NCBI GenBank assembly: GCA_964585575.1 | Contig: CAZPEM010000037.1 | Location: 1 to 23,850, forward strand | Reading direction: 5' to 3' | DNA length: 23,850 bases | From: UBA4655 sp964585575 | Lineage (GTDB): Bacteria > Planctomycetota > Planctomycetia > Pirellulales > UBA1268 | In this document: one piece after another, positions 1 to 7,609 of the stretch | Numbering within the stretch: the first letter of the stretch is position 1 | Layout: each line of letters begins with the position of its first letter | Position numbers and translations under genes: made by a program | Notes under the pieces: model-generated | The model's input: only the letters and a program-made list of their open reading frames with translations | Databases searched by the model: none | Told to the model about the DNA's origin: nothing

Positions 1-125
1 CATGTACTAGTCGTACAGACTGGGATATGTACTAGTCGTACGGACTGGGATATGTACTAGTCGTACGGACTGGGATATGTGCTAGTCGCACGGACTGGGA
101 TATGTGCTAGTCGTACGGACTGGTG
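1..125. repeat. Five tandem copies of a 25-bp repeat
   Basis: Five head-to-tail units of exactly 25 bp occupy 1-25, 26-50, 51-75, 76-100 and 101-125. Units 2 and 3 are identical. Each holds the core GTACTAGTCGTAC followed by GGACTGGGA, and the core can fold into a 4-bp stem with a 5-nt loop. Unit 4 has changed both arms (GTGC...GCAC), keeping the pairing; unit 5 has changed only the left arm, leaving a G-U pair on the plus-strand RNA. The array starts in phase at base 1, so it probably extends beyond the window. It lies 15 bp beyond the stop codon of the last gene of the minus-strand polysaccharide operon. There are no spacers, so it is not CRISPR. Its function is unknown; a 3'-end element or a dispersed planctomycete intergenic repeat are possibilities. 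Confidence 0.95.
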
Positions 126-140
126 CATCGCCGGGGCAGA

Positions 141-1595
141 CTACGGATAGTAGAAGGTCCTCACGATGCTGATCGCCGACGTCACGTTGGCGATCGCGAC
201 GATGCTGAGTGCCAGTGCGTTCGAGCCGAGGGTGACGAGGCCGGTCATCCTGGTGGAACCTGGGCTTGTGAGGCGGGTGGACATGCCGCCGAACGTCAGC
301 GTGAGGGCGAGCAGGATCGGCGCGAGATACCGTCCCTGGATGCCCCGGACGGTATCGGCGCCGACCGGCGTGAAATAGACGTAGCCGGCGAGGTGGAGCG
401 CGAAGAACGCCCCACAGAGCAGCACCGCCGTGGCGAGGCGGGCTGTGAGGCTCGCTGAGGTGCGCGTGCGCCAGGCATCGCTCATAAACGTCAGGACGAA
501 GGCCACGGCGGCCGCCCGGTAGATCCATGGCGGTAGCGGCCCGCCGTTCGGCCGCTCTGCAACGAGGTGTCGCAGGAAGCTTCCGCTGCCGACGTAATGC
601 AAGACGGACCGAAAGAAGACCATGAGTGACTGCCAGGGATTCGCGAGGATGAATCGCAGCTGCCCGGCGTGGTCGGACCCAAACTCGTTGCCGCTGCCGA
701 GTCCGCGGGTGGCCCACAGCCATGCGATCGGAACGGCGACTGCAACGGCCGTGAGAATGCCGGCCTCCCGCCAGCGTCGAGTGGCGGCAAGGTAAAAGAC
801 AGGCACGATCACCACCATGGGCAGGTAGGGGGGGCGGCCGGCGGCCACCGCCCCTACGGCCGCTGACGCTGCGAGCGATCCCCAAAACAGGGCTCGTGGA
901 CGGTCCAGACAGGGCGATGCACCGGCGCGCGGGAGATACCGCTGTACGAATCCAACGGCCAACGCCGTGAAGGAGATGAGGGCGGCATCCTGCGAGCAGG
1001 AGCCGAAGAGCGAGAGGGTCATCGGCATCGAGAGCGTGAAGAACGCGAAGAGCCTGCCGGACGAGATCCAGTTGAGGGCGAGCCAGCCCATGAATGCCGA
1101 CGGCACGAACGTGAGGAGCCGGGCGAGGTAGAAGATCGACACGACGTCGAGCTGCCAAGCCCTGCCGAGCCGCACCGCGCAGGCTCCGAAGAGATACGAG
1201 CTTGGAGGATAGCGGACGAACGGGCAGATGTGGAACGTAGTCTCCTCCTCGAAACGCATCTGCGAGATCGCCGGCGGATCTTTCGGCGGCTCGGCCTTTT
1301 TCGCCGCTGCCTTCTTCGACGGGAGCCGCTTCGTGAACCGAGGATCGGAGAGAAACGTCGTGAGCGACTGCGGAACTTGACCGCCCGGCCGCCCGCCTTC
1401 CGGCTTCTCACCGATCACGTCGCCGTAGGAAATCTGGACCGTTCGGAAGAAGTGCGCCCACTCGTCCGGCACGAGCAGAGGCGGCACGAGAAAGCAGTAG
1501 ACGAGCCCGAAGGGGATGCAGGCGATCAGGTAGATCAGCGGCAGCCGGTCGTGGAGGCGGCCCGCCAGATTCGCAGAAGAGGGTCGTGCATCCAT
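141..1595 (-). CDS. DUF2142-family polytopic membrane protein
   Basis: A 484-residue membrane protein with roughly ten hydrophobic segments. The first, near residues 15-35, is followed by the motif VPDEWAHFFRTVQIS, the hallmark of DUF2142 proteins. These resemble GT-C membrane glycosyltransferases and often sit in surface-polysaccharide clusters. The acidic PDE pair in the first external loop is the likely functional site. Residues around 60-105 form a hydrophilic loop rich in Lys and Pro. I chose ATG at 1595 because a purine-rich GGGGAAAAGG lies about 8 nt upstream; the longer open frame to 1928 overlaps the preceding gene and is low-complexity. It follows the isomerase gene after 43 bp and is the last gene of the operon. 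A glycan polymerase or transferase role is inference from family and context. Confidence 0.85.
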   Translation of the reverse strand: MDARPSSANLAGRLHDRLPLIYLIACIPFGLVYCFLVPPLLVPDEWAHFFRTVQISYGDVIGEKPEGGRPGGQVPQSLTTFLSDPRFTKRLPSKKAAAKKAEPPKDPPAISQMRFEEETTFHICPFVRYPPSSYLFGACAVRLGRAWQLDVVSIFYLARLLTFVPSAFMGWLALNWISSGRLFAFFTLSMPMTLSLFGSCSQDAALISFTALAVGFVQRYLPRAGASPCLDRPRALFWGSLAASAAVGAVAAGRPPYLPMVVIVPVFYLAATRRWREAGILTAVAVAVPIAWLWATRGLGSGNEFGSDHAGQLRFILANPWQSLMVFFRSVLHYVGSGSFLRHLVAERPNGGPLPPWIYRAAAVAFVLTFMSDAWRTRTSASLTARLATAVLLCGAFFALHLAGYVYFTPVGADTVRGIQGRYLAPILLALTLTFGGMSTRLTSPGSTRMTGLVTLGSNALALSIVAIANVTSAISIVRTFYYP

Positions 1596-1638
1596 GGTCG
1601 CAACCTTTTCCCCGGGGAGCATCCGCTCCGTGATTTGT

Positions 1639-2484
1639 TCATGCAGCGGCTGTGGATGGGAGGCCCGCGTCGCCGTAAGCATTCCTGGCCACTGCGATCG
1701 CTCGCCGGAGCCGTTCCTGCCACGACAAGCCGTCCCGAGCCTGCACCATCTCGATCGACACGAAGCCCTCGTAGGCGGCGTCGCGGAGGACCGAGCCGAT
1801 CGGGGCATGATCGACGCCCCCATCGCCGAGCGGCACAAGGCCGGGCTCGCTTGCGTGAAAATGCCGCAGCAGGCGGCCCGCCGACCGAACCGCTTCGTCG
1901 GGATCCTCGCCCGAAAGATGGATCGCACCCGCGTCGAGGTGCACGCCGAGGCCCCGCTCGTTCACCGATTCGACGAACGCGATCGTCTCGCGGGCATCGA
2001 CGAGGAAGTCGCAGCCATAGGCCGGTGGGTTCGGCTCGATCAGCATGCACACGCCGCGGTCGGCTGCGCGTCGAGCGAGCTGCCGGAAAAAACCCACCGC
2101 AATCGCCTCGGCCTTCTCGGGGGCGAGGCTCCCGCGGGAGCGGTTGCGGGGCGAACCAAAGACGAGATTCGATGCGCCGATCACGGCGGCGACGTCGATC
2201 ACCCGCGAGAGATGGTCGAGCAAGCGGCCGCGGGTGGCGGAATCGCCGAAGAGCACGAGATCGCCATGGCCGAAGAGGAGCGCCTGCATCGCGACGATCG
2301 GCAGGCCGCGGTCTTCCCAGAACCGGCGGTACTCGTGAGCACGACGGGCATCCGTGGGCCCGGTGCCGCCGCGCACCCGCGAGGGGGTCACCTCGACTGC
2401 CGCGACGCCTGATTCGGCGAGGATCGCCGCGGCCTCCGCGTCGTCCTCCGGCGGCCAGGCGATGTTTGAAGCGGCTAGGCGCAC
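1639..2484 (-). CDS. Sugar phosphate isomerase/epimerase (xylose isomerase-like TIM barrel)
   Basis: A 281-residue protein of the AP-endonuclease family 2 / xylose isomerase-like TIM-barrel superfamily. Four candidate metal ligands lie in the expected order at strand ends: Glu in MLIEPNPP, Asp in GVHLDAGAI, His in RHFHASEP and Glu in VSIEMVQ. This pattern fits a divalent-metal-dependent isomerase or epimerase. The start is GTG at 2484, preceded by AAAGGAG with 5-nt spacing; it overlaps the end of the upstream SDR gene by 10 bp, implying translational coupling. In a polysaccharide operon it probably converts a sugar or sugar-acid intermediate, perhaps with the adjacent SDR. The substrate cannot be read from sequence. 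The superfamily is broad, so isomerase versus epimerase is undecided. Confidence 0.85.
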   Translation of the reverse strand: MRLAASNIAWPPEDDAEAAAILAESGVAAVEVTPSRVRGGTGPTDARRAHEYRRFWEDRGLPIVAMQALLFGHGDLVLFGDSATRGRLLDHLSRVIDVAAVIGASNLVFGSPRNRSRGSLAPEKAEAIAVGFFRQLARRAADRGVCMLIEPNPPAYGCDFLVDARETIAFVESVNERGLGVHLDAGAIHLSGEDPDEAVRSAGRLLRHFHASEPGLVPLGDGGVDHAPIGSVLRDAAYEGFVSIEMVQARDGLSWQERLRRAIAVARNAYGDAGLPSTAAA

Positions 2485-3257
2485 TGCCGCTCCTTTCGTT
2501 CCGCCGCGACGAACGACCGCAGGCCTGCGAGCACCTCGGCGTCGTCCGCGAGATAGCCGCTGGAGCCGCCGAATGCCGCCGCATGGAGCGTGCGGACGTC
2601 GTAGGATGCCGGAGGCGGTTCGAGCCGGTTGGTGAAGGCGAATTCGAATGCTTCCCTGGCTACACGGCGGATCGTGACGGGCTCGGTCGCAAAGTGGACA
2701 AGCGACAGCCCCGCCGCCTCGGCGACCTCCAGATCCGAGGAGAGCCTCGCGAGATCGTAGAACTGGAAGCTGCCGCGGTCGTCGATCCGCTCCAGCTGGT
2801 TGCCGTGGAGCAGGTCATAGACAGCGTTCTTCTTGAGGCCAGGTCCGAAGAGGGCGGGCAGCCTCACGACAAGCGTCGGAAAATGCTCCGACAGGATTCG
2901 CTCGAGGTCGAGCCGATGTCGGCCGTAGGGGGTCGCGCCGGAAGGGGCGTCGCGTTCCGTGACGCCCTGCGGCGTGCCGTAGACATCCACCGTCGAGATC
3001 AGGACGAGCTTCCCGATGCGGGCCGCGAGGAGAGCCTCGACGAGCCGTTCGAGGTTTCTCCAGTCGGCCGCGGGATCCTGGTTGGCCCGCCACTTCTCCG
3101 CGGGGGCACCGGCGCAGATGACGTGGTCGAACCGGCGGCCGGCGATCTGCATGATATTGGTCGAGCGGTAGACGGCGTCGAACTGGCGCGATCGCAGGAG
3201 CGTGCCTCCGACGAGACCCGTGCCGCCGATGAGAGCCGTCATCCTGGGAGCTGTCAT
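2475..3257 (-). CDS. NAD-dependent epimerase/dehydratase family protein (extended SDR)
   Basis: A 260-residue SDR-fold protein. The nucleotide-binding GGTGLVGGTL sits at residues 11-20 and an STVDVYG strand at 88-94 carries the usual Ser/Thr and Tyr context. The catalytic YxxxK position reads Y111-GRH-R115, so the general-base lysine is replaced by arginine. At 260 residues it is shorter than typical sugar-nucleotide epimerases (about 310-340). LVVRLPALFGPGLK matches the conserved R.....GPG segment. The ATG at 3257 is 14 bp after the upstream GT2 stop; a second ATG at 3242 is possible. It overlaps the next gene by 10 bp. The role is probably oxidation, reduction or epimerisation of a sugar; substrate and full activity are uncertain because of the Lys-to-Arg change. 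Confidence 0.83.
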   Translation of the reverse strand: MTAPRMTALIGGTGLVGGTLLRSRQFDAVYRSTNIMQIAGRRFDHVICAGAPAEKWRANQDPAADWRNLERLVEALLAARIGKLVLISTVDVYGTPQGVTERDAPSGATPYGRHRLDLERILSEHFPTLVVRLPALFGPGLKKNAVYDLLHGNQLERIDDRGSFQFYDLARLSSDLEVAEAAGLSLVHFATEPVTIRRVAREAFEFAFTNRLEPPPASYDVRTLHAAAFGGSSGYLADDAEVLAGLRSFVAAERKERQCA

Positions 3258-3271
3258 GGGTGCATTCCGGT

Positions 3272-4111
3272 TCAGGCGACTTCGAGTACGGGCGGGTCGA
3301 AGCCGCCAAGGCAGGCCTTCACGAGTGTCTGCAGGATCATCGCGTTCCCCTTGATTCCGCGGATTTTCGTCGGGATGGCACCAGCGACCGGATAGGCCCG
3401 GGTGACCGGAATCTCTTCGACGGCGAAGCCGAGCCGCGCCGCGCGGATCGCAAGGTAATAGTGCAGTTCGTAGCCGGTGAAGACGTCACGGAACGGGGCG
3501 ACCCGCGGGTCCGCCAGCAGCCTCCGCGAGTAGCCGCGGAAGCCGTTGGTCGTGTCGGTGTAGCGACGGCCGGCGGCGAGGCTGACGAGCGGTGCGTGCA
3601 GCAGCGTGACGGCCAGGTGGCGGGAAAGCGGGGTGTTGATGCCACGGCCGCCGGGCATGTACCGCGAACCTTGGACGTGGTCGATGCCACGCTCGAGCGA
3701 AGACCTGAACCGGGGGAGCGCCTCCGGATCGTCCTTATCGTTGCCGTCCATGACGACGACGCCGTCGTAGCCCTCGTCGAGACACCAGGAAAGGCCCATC
3801 CGCATCTGGGCGCTCAGGCGGCCCGGCCCTTTCTTCACGAGCACCGCCCGCACGCCCGCCGCCGCCAGCCGGGCAGGGTCGGTCGAACCGTCGGTGCTGC
3901 CACCATCGGCGACGACCACGTCGAGATCATGGCGAACGGAACGCATCTTCGCGAGCTGGCGATGGAGACGCTCCCCCTCATTGATGACGAAGATGCAGAC
4001 CGCATGGCGACCCCGCCGTTCGGCGAGCCGCTCGACGGTATGCGGCGGGATCGAGCGGCCGGATACCGAAGGTGAGTCAGGGAAGGCGACGGGAGTTCCA
4101 GGCTGAGTCAT
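3272..4111 (-). CDS. GT2-family glycosyltransferase (DPM1-like, soluble)
   Basis: A 279-residue GT-A fold transferase. CIFVINEGERL starts the nucleotide-binding strand, VVADGGSTDGS is the GT2 DGGSxDG loop, and VVMDGNDKDDP carries the acidic metal-binding cluster after a strand. GSRYMPGG and TNGFRGYSRRLL are typical of the DPM1/polyprenyl-phosphate transferase branch. No transmembrane segment is evident. I chose ATG at 4111 (4117 also possible), preceded by a GGGGGA ribosome site; the longer frame to 4216 only adds Ser/Pro/Arg-rich sequence inside the upstream gene. The start overlaps the preceding GT2 gene by 35 bp. It probably transfers a sugar, possibly to a lipid phosphate or the growing glycan. 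Donor and acceptor are unknown. Confidence 0.87.
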   Translation of the reverse strand: MTQPGTPVAFPDSPSVSGRSIPPHTVERLAERRGRHAVCIFVINEGERLHRQLAKMRSVRHDLDVVVADGGSTDGSTDPARLAAAGVRAVLVKKGPGRLSAQMRMGLSWCLDEGYDGVVVMDGNDKDDPEALPRFRSSLERGIDHVQGSRYMPGGRGINTPLSRHLAVTLLHAPLVSLAAGRRYTDTTNGFRGYSRRLLADPRVAPFRDVFTGYELHYYLAIRAARLGFAVEEIPVTRAYPVAGAIPTKIRGIKGNAMILQTLVKACLGGFDPPVLEVA

Positions 4112-5117
4112 GGGCATCCCCCAGGGTGGCGACGGTGGTGGCGACCGCGATCGACCGGACGTTGCGACGGCGAGCGTCGGTGAGGGCCGTGGAGCCGTTT
4201 CGCTCCTCGGCGACATGGTAGAGCGGGCAGTCCTTCACCTCCTCGAACGCATGGGCAAGGTATTCGGCGACCAGGATGAGCGTCGTAAACAGGAAGAAGA
4301 ACATGACGGCGATCTGGAGCGACAGGGTCGTCCAACCCTCGACCACCCGCTCCATGAAAAGGTTTGCCACGACGACCCACGCCATACAGAAGACGTTCAG
4401 GAGGCTCGCGATCCCGCCCACGTAGCTGACGAGCCGCAGGGGAAGCGCGGAATGGGTCACGAGCATCGAGATCGCCTCCGACATGGCCGAGGAGAGCGGT
4501 GGAACGCGGGAGGCCGCCGTCGGCTCGTAGGGAAGTTCCGCGGTGCGGAAGCCGACCGAGCAGCCGAGCAGCCGCAGGTGCGCCGTCTTCTGGCGGATTC
4601 TCGTGAGGGCGTTGAGGGCTCGCCGGCTGAAGAGCCGCATGGTCGAAGCGCCGGCGACGAGCCGCACGCCCGTCATCTTGCGGAAGAGGCGGCGGAAGGC
4701 CCGCCATGCAACCCGTCGGATCCACGACCGCCTCGACGTGCCGGTCGTGCCGATGACGATGTCGATGCCGTCGTCGCCGTGGGCGACGAAGTCGGGGATG
4801 CGGTCGGGCGGGTCGGCGGCCGCGGTCATCACGATTGTCAGGTCGCCGATCGCCGAGTCGAGCCCCGCGGTCACCGCGATGTCGGCCCCGAAACGGCGGG
4901 AGAGGCGGATCACGCGGACGCATTCGTGGCGGTCGAGCACCTCGTCGCAGGCGGCCTCCACGCGGCGGCCCGATCCATCGTCGACGAGGATGAGCTCGTA
5001 CTCGTCCGACGTGGACTCGATGATGGCGATCGTGCGGGTGACGAAGTCGCAAAGATCGTTTGGATCGCCATCGGCGAGCACGACGACGGAGACGAAGCTC
5101 GTGGAACGGCGAATCAT
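4077..5117 (-). CDS. Membrane GT2-family glycosyltransferase with two C-terminal TM segments
   Basis: A 346-residue protein with an N-terminal GT2 domain (ELILVDDGSG at 41-50; RRFGADIAVTAGLDSAIGD at about 74-92) and two membrane segments at about 228-252 and 264-286, the layout of GtrB/ArnC-like polyprenyl-phosphate glycosyltransferases. Where that family has the metal-binding DADLQ/DPP signature, this protein reads MTAAADPP (97-104), so both aspartates of the DxD motif are missing. The tail after residue 310 is polar. I chose ATG at 5117: it forms an ATGA overlap with the FAD oxidoreductase stop and has AGGAG 9 nt upstream. It may be a degenerate transferase, a partner subunit for the neighbouring intact GT2, or use a different metal-binding scheme. 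Confidence 0.85.
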   Translation of the reverse strand: MIRRSTSFVSVVVLADGDPNDLCDFVTRTIAIIESTSDEYELILVDDGSGRRVEAACDEVLDRHECVRVIRLSRRFGADIAVTAGLDSAIGDLTIVMTAAADPPDRIPDFVAHGDDGIDIVIGTTGTSRRSWIRRVAWRAFRRLFRKMTGVRLVAGASTMRLFSRRALNALTRIRQKTAHLRLLGCSVGFRTAELPYEPTAASRVPPLSSAMSEAISMLVTHSALPLRLVSYVGGIASLLNVFCMAWVVVANLFMERVVEGWTTLSLQIAVMFFFLFTTLILVAEYLAHAFEEVKDCPLYHVAEERNGSTALTDARRRNVRSIAVATTVATLGDAHDSAWNSRRLP

Positions 5118-6238
5118 GCGGCGCATCTCCTGCGGACTGCGGGAATGCAGATCGCATCGAGCATGTCGAAGACGTTGTCGATTTTGGAGGCGAGCACGGA
5201 AGTCAGGCCGGGCAAGGCGGTGGACTCCTCGAGGAGGATCGGCCGCCCGTCATCCCGCTCGTTGGCCGGCGGAACCGTCTTCACTTCCCAGAGGGAGTCG
5301 ACGTGGCGGGCTCCGGCGATCGCCGGAAGGTATCGGGCCGCGTCGCGGATCATCAGTGAAAATCGTGACCGGCGGGGCAAAGACGCGAGGAGCGATTCGG
5401 GATCGCGCGCGGCGGCGTCCGAGTCGTGCCAGGTCGCGTGCGGCGTGTAGCGGACATGGCTCAGGGAGTGGAGCCCGCGGGAGGGAAAGGGCATGCAGGA
5501 GAAGAACGGGCCGCACATCACCGTCACGCCGACATCGGAGAGCTCCTCGGGCATCTCGACGAGCGCGAGTTCCGTGAGTTCGTGCTTGAGCGGGATCTGT
5601 GGAATGCCCGATCGGGCGAGCACCGTGTTGAGCCCCGAGTAGGTGCAGTTGAAGACCCGGTCGGCCCGCCATTCGTCGGAGCCGTCGGCGGCGACGATTT
5701 CGACGCGAAGCCCGCCAGGGAAGGCCGGCCCGAGCGACCGCACCTCGACGCCGAGGCGGACGTCGACGCCCGCGGAAACGAGCCGCGTCCAGATCGCCCG
5801 CCGAAGCCTGACGGCGTCGAAGGCATGCTCCTCCACGGCGAACACCGCCTCGACGTGATGCGGGTCGAAGAGCCGGCGGATGCGGTCGGGGGCGGGACGC
5901 AGCGGGGCCCCGATCCTGCCGCAGAAACCGGCGAAGTGCCGGGCCGTCACGTGGGAGTGACGCGACGCGATCGCGTAGTACTTCTCGAACGAGCCGTCGA
6001 TGCAATCGGCGAACTCGTGGATGAACCTGGGGAAGTTTGCCCGCGAACGCAGGGCGGTCAACAGGCTCCTCGGGTAGTGGTAGCCGTTGTGGACCCGCGC
6101 CTGGTTCGCGTGCGAGGCGCGGCCGAGGATGTCGTCGTGCTTCTCACACAGGGTCACGCGGAGCCCGGCATCGGCCAGGTGCACGGCGAGCATGCAGCCG
6201 TAGAAACCGCCGCCGATGACCGTGGCGCTGCAATCCAT
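5114..6238 (-). CDS. FAD-dependent oxidoreductase (DAO/glycine oxidase-like)
   Basis: A 374-residue flavoprotein. ATVIGGGFYGCMLAVHL at residues 5-21 is the dinucleotide-binding GxGxxG-type loop, followed by LCEKHDD, whose acidic residue would bind the FAD ribose. SHANQARVHNGYHYPRS follows, as in DAO-family proteins found in surface-polysaccharide clusters. A RADRVFNCTYSG strand matches the second flavin-contact region. The protein looks cytoplasmic. ATG at 6238 is favoured because GGGAG lies about 8 nt upstream; an in-frame ATG at 6286 lacks such a site. There is a 66-bp gap from the sulfotransferase-like gene and a 4-bp overlap with the following GT2 gene. It probably oxidises a sugar or amino-sugar intermediate, but the substrate is unknown. 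Confidence 0.83.
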   Translation of the reverse strand: MDCSATVIGGGFYGCMLAVHLADAGLRVTLCEKHDDILGRASHANQARVHNGYHYPRSLLTALRSRANFPRFIHEFADCIDGSFEKYYAIASRHSHVTARHFAGFCGRIGAPLRPAPDRIRRLFDPHHVEAVFAVEEHAFDAVRLRRAIWTRLVSAGVDVRLGVEVRSLGPAFPGGLRVEIVAADGSDEWRADRVFNCTYSGLNTVLARSGIPQIPLKHELTELALVEMPEELSDVGVTVMCGPFFSCMPFPSRGLHSLSHVRYTPHATWHDSDAAARDPESLLASLPRRSRFSLMIRDAARYLPAIAGARHVDSLWEVKTVPPANERDDGRPILLEESTALPGLTSVLASKIDNVFDMLDAICIPAVRRRCAA

Positions 6239-6304
6239 GGAACGGCTCCCGGGAAGAACTCGAACCGCGAGACGGTATGGTTCCAACGGGGGGGTGTCAA
6301 TCCG

Positions 6305-7609
6305 TCATTGGGCCGCAAGCTCGCCCTCGACCGGCTGATCCCGGCCGAGGAGATGATCGCGCTCGGCGAGCAGTCGCGTGCGTTGGTCGATGAGGCACAG
6401 GCGGCTCTCCCGCTCTCGCTCGAGTTCGGCCGTGAGCGCGGCGACGACGCCGGCCTGCTCCTCGCAGAGTCTCTCGGACGTGCGGGCCCTTCTCAACGCC
6501 CGGCGCCACGCGCCGTCGGCGGCATTGAGCGATCGCAGGAGCACGCCGACGAGCTTGTCCGACTCCGACAATGCGTCGGGGGGCTGTGGCTCGGACGGCT
6601 GCTCGATCGTCGCCGGCTGCTGGTCGGGAGGGAATATCCGTGGGGGTTTCGGCTCCGCCTTCTTCACGGGCCGGTGGACCTCGGGGTCCGACGACCACCA
6701 GCGGGGGTCGGCGAGAATGCGGTCGCGGATGTCCGGATCGCACATGGCGAGCAGCCGCTGGTTGGCCTCGCGGCTCTCCTCGACGACCCTGCGGATCATC
6801 GGCTCGTCGAAGACGAGCGGCGTCGCGTCGAGTGAACCGGTGATCTCGGCGTCAGGATCGATGTTGCGAAGCCACCGCCAGAACGCGAACTTCACCTCCG
6901 ACATGTCGGTGCCGGGCGGCATGTTCCGCCGCAGGAGGAAACGGGCGATCTCGCCCGGAAAGCTCTCGTTGTGCCGCACGGTCCGCTCGGACGTCGCGCA
7001 GCCGACGACGCCGCAGAAGTCGTCGGTCACGGAGCTTCCCAGGAGGCGGACGTCGAACCGCGACACGTTCGGCGCGGTCCGCCAGTTTTCGAGCGACGAT
7101 GCCCAGTCGACCATGTCGAGCCGGACGTCGATCCAGATGTCGGTCGTCGTGCGTCCTTCGCTGTGCCGCTGCCAGTAGAGGGAGTTGAGCCAGGCGACCT
7201 GCGGCCGCACATAGGCGACGACGTGCAGCGGCCCGCCGAGGGATGCCGTGAGCCGCCGGATGAGCCTGGGCTTGCCGTAGATCCAGGTCTCGTAACTGAG
7301 GATCGGCACGATCCCCTCCTCGCGCATCCGACCCAGTTCGGCGATGCTGGCATCGAGCCGGTCCGCGGGGGCGCTCAGGAGATGCGGCAGTTCGCCGCTC
7401 ATCGCGTAATGGGCGGCGAAGTCGGCAGCCTTGTCGAGGAGCCGCGGCCCCCGCAACAGTTCCCCCTCGACGATCGCCACATACTCGAAGGAGACGCCGG
7501 GACGGTCGACCGCCGCACGGACCGGATCCCAGGTCAGGTCGAACTGGAGCGCCGAGGAGCCGGTCTTCGGGGCGCCGACATGGAGCACGATCGGCAGGTC
7601 ACTTGGCAT
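6305..7609 (-). CDS. Sulfotransferase-like P-loop protein with C-terminal coiled coil
   Basis: A 434-residue protein starting with VLHVGAPKTGSSALQ (residues 8-22), which matches the 5'-phosphosulfate-binding loop of PAPS-dependent sulfotransferases. PILSYETWIYG, VVAYVRPQVAWLNSLYWQ and FDVRLLG resemble the later core strands and the 3'-phosphate-binding Arg/Ser region. The core ends near residue 320. A Pro-rich linker follows (about 325-350), then a charged helix rich in Glu, Arg and Leu (about 355-434) that looks like a coiled coil. The ATG at 7609 has GAGG about 5 nt upstream and overlaps the methyltransferase stop by 11 bp. It may sulfate the operon's glycan. Assignment rests on the N-terminal loop; other kinase-like P-loop functions are possible. 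Confidence 0.75.
   Translation of the reverse strand: MPSDLPIVLHVGAPKTGSSALQFDLTWDPVRAAVDRPGVSFEYVAIVEGELLRGPRLLDKAADFAAHYAMSGELPHLLSAPADRLDASIAELGRMREEGIVPILSYETWIYGKPRLIRRLTASLGGPLHVVAYVRPQVAWLNSLYWQRHSEGRTTTDIWIDVRLDMVDWASSLENWRTAPNVSRFDVRLLGSSVTDDFCGVVGCATSERTVRHNESFPGEIARFLLRRNMPPGTDMSEVKFAFWRWLRNIDPDAEITGSLDATPLVFDEPMIRRVVEESREANQRLLAMCDPDIRDRILADPRWWSSDPEVHRPVKKAEPKPPRIFPPDQQPATIEQPSEPQPPDALSESDKLVGVLLRSLNAADGAWRRALRRARTSERLCEEQAGVVAALTAELERERESRLCLIDQRTRLLAERDHLLGRDQPVEGELAAQ

Noticed and set aside
1..125. CRISPR array
   Set aside because: Units are directly adjacent with no spacers, and no cas gene is present.
1230..3395. 721-codon plus-strand open frame
   Set aside because: It is antisense to three coherent genes and its translation is low-complexity Arg/Pro-rich with no motif.
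4110..6835. Two plus-strand frames of 446 and 469 codons
   Set aside because: They mirror the GT2 and FAD oxidoreductase genes, which have clear catalytic or cofactor motifs; the plus-strand products have none.
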